DNA from: Combretum micranthum | Taxonomy: Eukaryota > Streptophyta > Magnoliopsida > Myrtales > Combretaceae | Reading direction: 5' to 3' | Length of the DNA stretch: 64,000 nt | Assembly: GCA_024138025.1 (NCBI GenBank) | Contig: JAMXBD010000172.1 | Span: 186,001 to 250,000, forward strand | Shown: in pieces, positions 35,604 through 46,300 of the stretch | How positions within the stretch are numbered: position 1 is the stretch's first letter | Layout: every line of letters starts with the position of its first letter | Position numbers and translations under genes: made by a program | The notes under the pieces: generated by a model | Database searches by the model: none | What the model saw: the letters and a program-made list of their open reading frames with translations, nothing else | What the model was told of the DNA's origin: nothing

Positions 35604-38075
35604 TTGACCCGAAAAACCACTGAACGTCGGGTCGGCCACTACCTAAAGTCGTCATTTATAGACCCATGCCCAAAGGGATGTAGGTATAAGCATGGCTTCA
35701 CCAACAATAATTCTAGGCCATTGAAAGGCCACACCTCACCGAAGCCACTACCAGAAAAAAAAAAAAAAAAAAGGCTCACAACACAGTATCCAAGGGTCAA
35801 TTTCTATAATGAATCATCATTAAGTCTTCTATTAATGGATTGAACATATATGTTATTGATTATTGATGTCGTATTCATGTAGTTTGTCAAGGAAAATTTT
35901 CCTAAATGTAAGGATCATCCGTCATTCCCAATGTTGAACCAACAAGATGGGTGTTGTGAACTACACATTGGACACCAGCCTCTCCAAAAAGTAAGACACT
36001 AAATTATTGTATTATCCTTGTTCATTCATTATTAGCCAGTTGCTGGATGTACTAGGTAGATTGCAGTTGTCCCATGTTTATTTATTTGATATAGGTCTTC
36101 GAATGACCCAAGTTATTCATTTGTGGTAGGTTGATTAGTCCCATGTCTGTTCATTTAGGTTACTAAGTAATTATATTGTCCTTGTTCATTCATTATTGGT
36201 CGGTTATTCAATGTATTGGGTAGATTGCAGTTGTTCCAGGTTTATTCATTTGCTCTAGGTCATCAAATGTCCCAGGTTTATTCATCTATGGTAGGTTGAT
36301 TAGTTCCATGTCTATTAATTTGGATTATTCAAAGGAAAGACTCTGGTTATTATGTCCTTGTTTGTTCATTATTGGTCGGTAGTTCGATGTACTGGGTAGA
36401 TTGCAGTTGTTCTAGGTTTATTCATTTGCTCTAGGTCATCAAATGTCCCAGGTTTATTCATCTATGGTAGGTTGATTAGTTCCATATCTATTCATTTGGA
36501 TTATTCAATGGTAAAACTCTAAGTTATTGTGTCTTTATTCGTTCATTATTGGTTGGTTGTTAGATGCACTAGGCAGATTACAATTGTCCTAGGTTTATTT
36601 ATTTGCTCTAGGTCGTTGAATGTCCTAGGTTCATTCATCTGTGGTAGGTTAATTAGTGTCAAGTCTGTTCATTTGGATTATTCAAAGGTAAGACTCTAAG
36701 TTATTATGTCCTTGTTTGCTCATTATTGGTTAGTTGTTGGATGTGCTAGGTAGATTGCAGTTGTCCTAGGTTCATTTATTTGCTCTAGGTTGTTTAATGT
36801 CCCATGTGTTATTCATTTGTGGTAAGTTAATTAGTTCCATGTTTGTTCATTTGGATTATTCAAAGGTAAGACTCTAAGTTATTGTATCATTGCTTGTTCA
36901 TTATTAGTTAGTTGCTGGATGTGCTAGGTAGATTACAGTTGTCCTAGGTTTATTTATTTGCTCTAAGCCGTCTAATGTCCCAGGTTTATTCATTTGTGGT
37001 TAGTTGATTAGTTCCATGTTTGTTCATTTGGATTATTCAAAGGTAACATTCTAAGTTATTGTGTCCTTATTCGTTCATTATTGGTCGGTTGCTGGATGTG
37101 CTAGGTAGACTGAAGTTATCTCAGGTTTATTTATTTGTTGTAGGTCATCAAATGTCCTAGGTCTATTCATCTATAGTAGGTTGATTAGTGCTAGGTTCAT
37201 TCATTTGAATTATTCATTCGATTTCACTTGTTATATACCATCCTGGTGATATCATATGCCTATTTTCAAATTGTAATGGTTATCATATGTCTGGTTTTGG
37301 ATTGCAATGGTTGTCAGTGAAATGCTCATGGATTTGGAATTCTTGCAACTAACCCAATCTAACCTAAGGTGCTTCATGCTGGATGGCTGGATTTATGAGA
37401 TTGTGAGTAGAACCCAATGTTACCTTTTTCATTCATTTTACTTATGTGCCTGATTTTTTGATGGGTTGATTTTTATTGTGATGTCTATGTTCTTGATGCA
37501 TTCACGTTTAAATGGACGTGTGAGGAGAAAATAATAGATCCTTTCCAATGAAGATGGTACTTAGCCCTGCTTACATCGGTTATAACATCATTGCTTCTAT
37601 GTTCATTATATTTTAATGATGATCTCCTAATTGAATCAACTTCATTTGTGTAGCAAATTGCATGAGTAGTTGGTGGTTTCTTGTCGTGCATGACGATTTA
37701 TTATGGTAGATATATGGCTAATGTGGACAAGTGCAACGAAGTAGGTTAGATACTTTGTTTGCAATAACACATTAGTGAAACCAGTTACCATTGCATGGGT
37801 ATATTCTCACGCATGTGATATCTTTGCAGATTATGATCCCCATTAATGTGGATGTGAACAGCTAGCTAGAGGTAGTGTTGTGCTTACATCAATGGTGTGT
37901 CCTTGTCTTGGACACGCTGCACCCTACCGAATGGAAGAAATCAACCTGAGAGTCCCAACTTCACAACATGGTGAGTCATATGATCACAAGTCTATCTTTG
38001 AGTCATCTGAATGCATTATGGAATCAACATTGTTGATATTGCTCTCAACCGGTTTGAGTAGCTTGGCAACCTAAA
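35604..38075 (+). pseudogene. Ulp1 (C48) protease-like transposon gene relic
   Basis: Pieces read as relic exons. 35604-35843 has a basic stretch ending in GHYLKSSFIDPCPKG. 35880-35989 has FPMLNQQDGCCELHIG and ends at a good GTAAGA donor. 37317-37397 has FLQLTQSNLRCFMLDGWI, ending at GTGAGT. 37470-37560 has a VYVLDAFTFKWTCEEK-like stretch. 37830-37860, just after TTTGCAG, has IMIPINVDVN. The order (basic linker, DGWI helix, IPIN strand) resembles the Ulp1-type cysteine protease domains carried by plant Mutator-like elements. The expected HW after IPINVDVN and the catalytic Asp/Cys were not seen, and stops interrupt. The assignment is by pattern; a profile search would settle it. Confidence 0.4.
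35990..37225 (+). repeat. Tandem array: seven units of about 177 bp
   Basis: Equivalent points (TTATTGTGTCCTTGTT and variants) fall at 36004, 36171, 36347, 36524, 36701, 36879 and 37056, giving spacings of 167, 176, 177, 177, 178 and 177. Each unit carries TCATTATTGGTCGGTTG, GGTAGATTGCAGTTGTCC, GCTCTAGGTCATCAAATGTCC and GTAGGTTGATTAGTTCCATG in order. The array begins right after a splice-donor-like GTAAGA and ends about 90 bp before a possible acceptor, so it may lie inside an intron of the Ulp1-like relic. Confidence 0.92.
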
Positions 38076-38283
38076 CAAACTCTTTCACGCATGGACCTAT
38101 AGTAGCTAACATGCTTAAGGGGATCCATGCAATGAGCCCACCAATGACTGGAAGTTTGTTTATCTAAGCTATGTTCCAAACCAAGTGGACGACAACGACT
38201 TTTATGTCTTTTAACTCTATTAATAAAATCCCTTTACATGCACGATGTGTAGTATGCCAACGCTTATGTTTACATGATATGTA

Positions 38284-39171
38284 ATAACAATTAGAGCTGT
38301 GCAAACGGGTTATGTGGGCCAACTCGCCTTGCCTCGCTTCAGCCCCGGGTTATGCAGGCTAGCTCATTTAGGCCCGCATTCCTATGTAGGCCAAAATTTT
38401 TAGCCCAACCCGCCCCGTGTTAGTTGGTAGGTTATGCGGGCTGGCCTACAAACACGCTAATATATCTTTTCATTGAAAAAATTTATAAGAATTCTAATTT
38501 AAATTTAATTTTTTAATAATTTAAATGTAAAGTATATTTCTTTTTATCTCACAAAATTACCTACAGACTAATCTTAAATGATAATCTTATATGGAAAAAT
38601 TGTAGACTTCTATTTTAAAATTTTTTATCTCAACGTAAAATGATTTATTTTAACTAATAGAAATTAGAATCCATTCTAATTTTTTCTTTGGCATGGCAAG
38701 GAAAAATACATAATGGAAATTATCAATTGATATCGTGTTGCTTATTTTAAATAGAAGCATCTAAATATCTAATAAATATAAATGAAAAAGTATTGATACA
38801 AGGACTTTGGATATAATAAATATAAAAGTTCAAAGTTCAAAACATAACACCAATAAAAATTGCATAATCAATATTCAACAACTAAATAATGAAAAAGTGA
38901 AGTGAAGAGGAAATAAAGAGAATAATGTAATAGGGTTTTTCTTTATAAGATTTATACTTATTTCTTTTTCTTTTAATTTTTTAAAGTGCCGGTTCGTGGG
39001 CCAACCCGACTTACAGTGGGTTAGCCTGCTTCAACCTGCGGGTTACGCAAGGTAAGCCATTTTGGTCCACATATTAAACGAGCTAAAATTTTTAGCCCAA
39101 CCCTAATTTTTTTATGGTTTATGCAGGTTAGCCTGCATAACCCACCCCGCATGCACAGCTCTAGTAACAAT
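38284..39171 (-). mobile_element. Non-autonomous hAT element, copy 2, with 8-bp target duplication
   Basis: The element itself is 38292-39163 (872 bp). It begins TAGAGCTGTGCA and ends TGCACAGCTCTA, an exact terminal inverted repeat of 12 bp. It is flanked by ATAACAAT (38284-38291) and GTAACAAT (39164-39171), 7 of 8 identical, the duplication size of hAT elements. Sub-terminal GC-rich blocks surround an AT-rich core that is the reverse complement of the core at 6116-6917. No transposase was seen. Confidence 0.85.
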
Positions 39172-39339
39172 TGTAGGATTTATGTCATGAAGTTCATTGA
39201 AGTATCAAGAAGATCTGTTAAGCTTGGTATGTCCATCGTGTACATTGACATAATGACTTCCAATGTGTTAATTTATTATATTCGTATTCATGGTATAGTG
39301 TGCCTATTTTGTACAAGGGCTGCATATCACCATAGGTAG

Positions 39340-40000
39340 AGAATGTTGGCCTCCCTATTGTTATGGGGCAAGAACAAGTTGATGGAGGACATCATAGAGA
39401 AAAGCCAAAAAACACCTTGACAAATAATGATCAATTGGTATCATATGTTAAGGAAGGTTGGTGCAGCATATCTTAGCTAAGGTTGATTAACAAGGTGATG
39501 AAGGAAATCATAGCTAGTGTTGCTGATTTGAACTAGATGGAAGAGGTAATTTCCCATCAGTCTGTGAAAACTATATGTGGGAACTTTTTTACAATGGTAA
39601 TAACATACGCCCTCTTTCGTAGTTTGTTTTGTATTGTTGGCAGTACAACATTGATAATGATGTTAGCAAAGCACATCATCAGAAGATAAGGTTGATAGCA
39701 CCCACTTTTGGTCCTTAGTAGCACCCTCATCGGGACCACGACATCACCCTCATTCAAACCATGACAGTACTCTCTTTCGGATTTTCAAATCACATTTTCG
39801 AAGATGAGGCTGGTCCAGCACACTATCCATATGGGGAAATGAGGATAGCAACATCATATTATGGAAATTAAATTGGTCTAGCACACTATCTATATTGGAA
39901 TTGTCTAATGTAGCTCCAACTTTCGAAAATTTGTTGTAATTTATGGTAAAGTTGACTGGCAATTGGGTTTGACTTGCAAGTGAATGGAAAATCTTCAATT
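39340..40000. other. Unassigned DNA between repeats
   Basis: No gene was recognised. A duplicated phrase, GGTC(C/T)AGCACACTATC(C/T)ATAT, occurs at about 39810 and 39875, and is the reason the minus-strand frame there shows DSVLDQ twice. Confidence 0.4.
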
Positions 40001-40009
40001 CAACATTAT

Positions 40010-40245
40010 TTTTATGACAAATTGGCTGTTGGGTGGACCATTTTTACGTTATATAAGTGAAGAGAACAAGAGAAAACGAAATCCACTTCTGGAAGGTGTT
40101 CACTTCAATATCATTTTTATGACATACTGACTATGGGCGGACCATTTTCATGCTATATGAGTGAAACAGAAGGAGAGAAAGCCAAATCCATTTCTGTTGG
40201 GTCGATCATTTTTACGACACATTTATTTCAACACTATTTGTGAAG
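40010..40245 (+). repeat. Two to three tandem units of about 107 bp
   Basis: TGGCTGTTGGGTGGACCATTTT with ATATAAGTGAA at 40021 recurs as TGACTATGGGCGGACCATTTTC with ATATGAGTGAA near 40127. A partial third unit (GTTGGGTCGATCATTTTTACGAC) starts near 40197. It is non-coding. Confidence 0.6.
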
Positions 40246-40369
40246 TATTCTGATCTGTGGCATAAAAAAGGTACATTCGAGGCAAGTACCCAAATATATG
40301 ACATTATATGTTCGTGCACATGTGCTTGATAGATAAATGCTCTGGGTTTTTAATTTTCTATGGCTTTTC

Positions 40370-41945
40370 TTAATGTCCTAGGTCCTCCAATTTGTCCTAG
40401 GTCCTTTCATATGTTGTAGGTTACCATATGTTCTAGGTCTTTATAAATGTTACATGTTTGTCCAGTAGTTGTAGGTTTCCAGGTCTTTGTTTCTCTTCTA
40501 TCTCGACTCATATGTTTTTTAGTGTCCCAGGTTGTCGTATTTATTCTAAGGTTTTCTTGCATGTTGTGGGTTATCCTATGTACTTAGTCAATGTGTTATA
40601 TGTTTATGAGTATCCTAGGTCCTCTCATATGTATAGGTTGCCATATCTTTAAGCCCTTGTAAATGTTCCAGGTTGGTTCATTTGTTTTAGGTCTCTAGGT
40701 CTTTTTATTTGTTCTATCTTGATTCATATGTTATATGTTCCCGAGTGTCCTAGGTAGTCGTATTTCTTTTAGGTCCTCTTACATGTTGTTGGTTGCCCTA
40801 TGTTCTATGCCCTTGTAAATGTTCTAGGTTGGTCCATCTATTTGTCTCCAAGTCTTTCTATTTGTTCTGTCTCGACTCCTATGTTTTATTTTTCGGAGTG
40901 TCCTAGGTTATTGTATTTGTTTTATGTCCTCTCATATGTTGTGGTTTTCCATACGTACTAGGTCTAATTATTTTAGGTCTCCAAGTCTTTGTATCTATTC
41001 TATCTTGACTCATCTATTATATGTTTTCGAATGTCCTAGGTCATCATATTTGTCTTAGATCATCTCGCATGTTATGGTTGCTTATGTTCAAGATCCTTGT
41101 AAATGTTCCAAGTTGGTCCATTTATTTTAGGTCTTTAAGTCTTTGATTCTGTTCTATCTCGACTCATATGTTATATGTTTTTAAGTGTCCCAAGTCGTCG
41201 TATTTATTCTAGATTCTCTCGCATGTTGAAGGTTGCCCTATGTACTATGTCCTATCAATGTTCAAGGTTGGTCTAATTATTCTAGGTCTTTATGTCTTTC
41301 TATTTATTCTATCTTGACTTGTGTATTATATTTTTCTAAATGTCCCAAGTCGACATATTTGTTCTAGGTTCTCTCGCATGGTGTAGATTGCCCTATGTAC
41401 TATGTCCTTGTCAATGTTCCAAGTTGGTCCACTTGTTCTAGGTCTATAGGTCTTTCTATTTGTTCTATCTTGACTCATGTATTATATGTTTCTAAGTGTC
41501 CTAGGTCATCATATTTGCTTAAGGTCCTCTCGTATGTTATAGGTTACCCTATGTACAATGTCCTTGTCAATCTTCCAAGTTGATTCATTTGTTCTAGGTC
41601 TCCAGATCTTTGTTTTTGTCCTATCTTGACTCAAATGTTATATGTTTCCAAGTGTCCTAAGTCGTCTTATTTGTTCTAGGTTTTCTCGCATATTGTAAGT
41701 TGCCCTATGTACTATGTCCTTGTCAATGTTCTAGGCTAGTTCATTTGTTCTAGGTCTCTAGGTCTTGCTATCTATTCTATCTTGACTCATGTGTTATATG
41801 TTTTCAAGTGTCCCAGGTCGTCGTATTTGTTGTAGGTTCTCTCACATGTTGTAGGTTACCCTATGTACTATGTCTTTGTCAATGTTCTAGATTGGTCCAT
41901 TTGTTTTAGGTCTCCAAGTCTTTATATTTCTCTATACTCATGTAT
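40370..41945 (+). repeat. Tandem array: about ten units of 155 bp
   Basis: The phrase TTCTATCTTGACTCATATG and variants recurs with spacings near 153-156 bp over most of 40874-41935 (for example 41007, 41161, 41316, 41472, 41628, 41784), with irregular units at the left end. Each unit contains AAGTGTCCTAGGTCGTCGTA, CTCTCGCATGTTGTAGGTTG, CTATGTCCTTGTCAATGTTC and TTCTAGGTCTCCAGGTC. It shares the CTAGGTC core with the 177-bp array but has a different unit. Confidence 0.9.
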
Positions 41946-42190
41946 TATTATCGAGTGTTTATGAATTTTGTAAGCAATACCATACTTTTTTTATCAACTG
42001 CCGGTATAAAGGAGTCCATGTTATCTTGGAATTTTCTAAAGGAAAAGGCTCTCGTAGATAGTGGAAGTAGTCAATGTTGGGGTCTCGATCAAAACACCAG
42101 GGAAAGTAATGAGGAGACAGCATTTATAGGTAACAAAGAGCCAACACTTACTAGTAGAGATGTCATCACTTACGGATTTTTAACAGCTGA

Positions 42191-42397
42191 TGTGATACCC
42201 TTCAAATATATGTTGTGGAACTGTAATCATAGAGGCGCCTTTTGATGTAATGGCTTAGAGTTGATTGGAACTCTAAAGTTACCTATCCTCTATGTAGAGT
42301 AATCTTAGGATGGATAATCCCCTGGGAAGCACTGGTACCAAAACGACATGTAGCTACAGCGAATAATACTTTGGTTGACGGAGTTTCGAGGCATTAC
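42191..42397 (+). repeat. Cassandra 5' LTR with decayed 5S-like segment
   Basis: The 5S-like part is at about 42266-42330: GAACTCTAAAGTTA, then TTAGGATGGATAATCCCCTG and GGGAAGC. The box C equivalent (GGATGGATAAT) differs from the usual GGATGGGTGAC, so Pol III function is doubtful here. Confidence 0.8.
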
Positions 42398-42511
42398 TGA
42401 TGGTATCAGAGCAGTTCACTAGTCGGAAGTGGAGAAGTGTATCATCACTGTCTGGCTTGGTTCTAGACCTGTGTAATAAAACTGACGAAGATGTTTTTAA
42501 GTGGAGAATTA

Positions 42512-42729
42512 TGTGATACCCATCAAATATAGGTTGTAGACTGCTAATAATAGATGCGTCTTTTGGTGTAATGGCTTAAAGTTGGTTGAAACTTTAAATT
42601 AAGCGTGTTCTGTGCAGTGTAATCCTAGGATGGGTGACTCCCGGGAAGCGCTGGCACAAAAAGGATAAAACCGTGAGACGTGTGGCCAAAGCGAATAATA
42701 CCTCGACGGACGAAGTTTCGGGGTGTTAC
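42512..42729 (+). repeat. Cassandra 3' LTR with well-preserved 5S-like segment
   Basis: The 5S-like part is at about 42586-42650, with an A-box-like AATTAAGCGTG and box-C-like GGATGGGTGACTCCC. The end is GGGGTGTTAC at 42729. Confidence 0.82.
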
Positions 42730-42879
42730 TTGTACGATGACCTAGAATTCCTTCGCTGACTTAGGACATATATGGTAACTTGGGATATCATACTTGAGAT
42801 TCTAGACTTGGAAAATCTAACTAGACATAGGACAAACAACTATAGCGTTTGTTCGAAATGTGCTGGGTTCTTTATTTTG

Positions 42880-43260
42880 TATTATGTTGAGGAATATCCT
42901 AGGTCCTTTTAATTTGTTCTCGGTATGTGCATTTGTTCTAGTTGTACGATAACCCAGAACTCTTTTGCAAACCTAGGACATATGGGATAACTTGGGATAT
43001 TATACCTAGGACTCCAAACCTAGAAGATCTAACTAAACATAAGACAAATAACTATAATACTTGTTTGAAATGTGTCAGATTCTTTATTTGGTATTAGGTT
43101 GAGGGATGTCCTACGTCTTTCTCTATGTATTAGGATTACTCTTTTCTTCCAGGTCGATACATGTCCTAAGTTTGTCTGATTATACCCTAAATCTGATAAT
43201 TTATTCTAGATTGCTGGATGTTCTAAGCTTGTATAATTTGTTTCAAATATGTTTTTTATT
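42880..43260 (+). repeat. Scattered CTAGGTC-core repeat remnants
   Basis: Irregular copies of ATCCTAGGTCCTTTTAATTTGTTC and related phrases occur here, and a diverged duplication AACTTGGGATATCATAC / AACTTGGGATATTATAC lies near 42778 and 42989. They mark the right edge of the repeat block. Confidence 0.5.
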
Positions 43261-43394
43261 CTAGGTTTACATTTACCGGATAATCCGGTCACACAACTTG
43301 TACGCAGGTTACCGTACCGCTATAATGACTTAGCGGACCTGAGAATTTCCGCATCGGTTAAGGTTTCTCTACTCAGGTGGAGTCCATCACGGTC

Positions 43395-46300
43395 ATGGCA
43401 AGAGGCGCACTTTGCTCTTCTCAAATCCCCACCTCCTTCTTCAGCACCTCAAAATGCAAACTTTCTCTAATATCTCCCTCTCTCCGTTCTTCAACACCAT
43501 ACCCTCTTGTTTACACTCGTTCCTTCTTCTGTACATGTACTCAACAACAAACCCAGAGATACCCCTTGTTACAACCACTGGACATTTCAACTTATAAGGA
43601 GACTTTCTCCAGACGGATGGCAATGGCTGGTCTCAAACCCCACCACCGCATTGGTCAGTAATTTTTCCTTCTTCTTTTAATCGGATTTTCTATAAGTTAA
43701 TTCAACTTCATGTGTATCGTTTTATTGGGATGAAGTTTCAATACATATTGGTGTGTTCTTGGAAGTAACCAGTTGATGAAGACTTTGCCGTGTTGATAAA
43801 GTTGAGTTCTTTAATGCGATTTTGGATGTGGTGGGTATGGTATGTTCAGAATGAAATTTTATGGGTGTGTGAAACATAGTTTTGATGACTTCAGCAACTA
43901 AAGAGGACAGAGAACACAAAATTTTTAGGTCTTTCTGGGGTTTTTAGGTTATTTCGGCTGGATACATCGGAGCTTACTTGGGATATTCTGATATAGTGCT
44001 TTAGCATCCCAGTGTTTTCTTCGCATTTCATTACAACTGAAGCCATTTTGCAGAAAAAGGCTCCTTGGTTGTTATTGAAAGCCTTGGTAAAATAGCTTTT
44101 GAAAAGAAGTAAAATATGGGAATCTTGCGAAACACAATTGTATGAGACTTGCAAATTTCCAATATATTTGTTGTTTGCAAGACATGCTCTTTGCTGTCCA
44201 TGGATGTTAGTGTAATCTTGAAAAGCAGATACTTGATTCTCCATTCTCGCTAGCTCCATGATCCATTTGTGTTCCTAGTAAGAGCGATAAGTGAAAGAGA
44301 TCTCTCTTCCTTTTTATATCTAGCCTGCCGAAAGAAAAATAGTTGGGATTTTGAAGCTCTTACTTCCAGTCAGGGATGTCTGTTAGCTAGTTAATGTTGA
44401 GGACGAACTGGTTATTGAAGTTTTGTTGTTGCAAAATTCCAGCTTTGGGTGTGTCTGGTGGCCCTGATAGCATGGCTTTATGCATACTTACTGCTGCTTG
44501 GAAAACTGAAGGCCTGGATGTCACTTGCAACAAATGTGGGTTTGTTGATGGTTTATTGGCAATCATTGTTGATCATGGACTCCGTACAGAGAGTGCAGAG
44601 GAGGCACGTATTGTGCATCAGAGAGTTTCTGAAATGGGTGAGTTGATATTTGAGATGACTAGTTCTTGTTGCATTTGGGTAAATGCTGAAGCAGAGTTTG
44701 TCTGGCGAACTTGATGGCTAATGTGGATCTTTTGTAGGGATCAGATGTGAGATTGCTCGGTGTGAGTGGACAAATGGGAGGCCTAAAGAAGGACATTTAC
44801 AAGAAGCTGCTAGAGAGATGAGGTATTCGCAGCCATCTTTACTAGAGAAATGAGGCATCAGTTTACCTTGCTTGCTTTCTTCTTTCATCCCTTCGAAATT
44901 TGGTTCTTATGTATATGATATCATTTCATCATGGTAAAAAATTTTCATGCGTAACATGTCCAATCTTGTCATGAATTTCAGGTATCAGATGTTTCAGAAA
45001 GTCTGTAGCGAACACCAGATTGGTGTCCTGCTTATTGCACACCATGCAGATGATCAGGTGTGCTAAACATGCTTTTGTAATCACATTGTTTTCACATGCC
45101 CAAATATATAAACTAGATGTTCTGTTATTTCACGTCCTGGCATTAATATTCCATCTTGAGATCATCTAGGTTTTACTGAAGATTAAATATAAATATGACA
45201 AGGATGATCTTATACTGTAGTGTCTGGTTAATCCCTGATTTAACAAGATTTACAGCTATGGAACTGCCATAAAATTTCAGGCTGAATCATTTATTCTAAG
45301 ACTGTCACGCAATAGTGGTGTGCTTGGGCTTGCCAGCATGGCTTTTACTTCTCAGTTGTTTGCAAAGCATGCATATTCTTCACATGAAGCTTCAGGAAAC
45401 CATAGCATCCTATTAGTGCGTCCGCTTCTGGATTTTGCAAAGGAAGATTTATACAAGGTAAGTTTCGCTATAGAAGACCTGTTGGCTTGAGTTGAAGCAT
45501 ATGTTTTCTATACTCTAATCAGTAATGGTGATATCTTTACCTGGATTGATATTTTTCAGATATGCCGACAAAATAACACTTGGGTTGAAGATCCTTCTAA
45601 TAGAAAGATTATTTGTTCGTAATAGAATTCGGATATCTTTACGAGAATTTTCGTCACGTGAGTTATCATAATTATTATATGTTTCTCTTAGCTTTGTTGT
45701 ATGTGAGATTATTGACCAGTTTCTTTTTGTACAAGTGTTGCCCAAAAAGTGGGGAAATACCTGATATAGAAAACAAAAATTAAAAAAAAAATGATGTAGA
45801 TTGTTCTTACAATGATTCTTCATGAGTGATAGACCTCTATAGAGATTCTTACTTCATCTTTAATATAAAGTTCTCTTCATTGCAGGCACCCTCAGGTCCG
45901 AGCTGCAAGCTCTTATTTCTGCATGTCGAAGAACCCGCACATATGTTGACAAAGTTTGTTATGACTTGATAAGTCAAGCTGTAACCATAAGTGATGTGAG
46001 TATAATTATCTTAATGGTTTCTTGGATTTCTGGTAGCTAGGCTTGAATTGAGAAACTCTTTTGCTGACTGCAGCAAGGATATGCCATTATCAATGTAGAG
46101 AATCTTGACCCCTCTGATGTTTATGATATATGTCTGACAAGATTTCTAGCTGTGATTCTGCAGGTATTTTGCAATGGTTTTTGCTGTGTAAGCATCATCT
46201 TGTTTCTTACATTCTTATCAGTTATATAATGGATGTTCTTACCTAACCTGTTGATATGCCAGTTTATCTCACAAAGGCATAGGCCTATCCGGGGCAGCGC

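Larger units (their letters stand above)
42191..42729 (+). mobile_element. Cassandra-type TRIM retrotransposon, both LTRs present
   Basis: Two repeats start TGTGATACCC (42191-42397 and 42512-42729) and flank about 115 bp of internal DNA. Directly after the first comes TGGTATCAGAGC (about 42401-42412), the initiator-tRNA-Met primer-binding site. Each LTR contains a 5S-rRNA-like segment, clearest in the second: TTAAGCGTG, then CCTAGGATGGGTGACTCCCG and GGGAAG, matching the internal promoter half of plant 5S rRNA genes. Tiny size, no coding capacity and 5S-like LTRs are the definition of Cassandra elements. The target duplication could not be recognised. Confidence 0.88.

Noticed and set aside
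35990..41945. CRISPR-like array
   Set aside because: Units are long, diverged and directly abutting, with no short repeat/unique spacer structure, and the genome is a plant.
42586..42650. Possible 5S rRNA gene
   Set aside because: Only the internal promoter half resembles 5S, and it lies inside paired LTRs with a primer-binding site, so it is a Cassandra LTR and not an rRNA gene.
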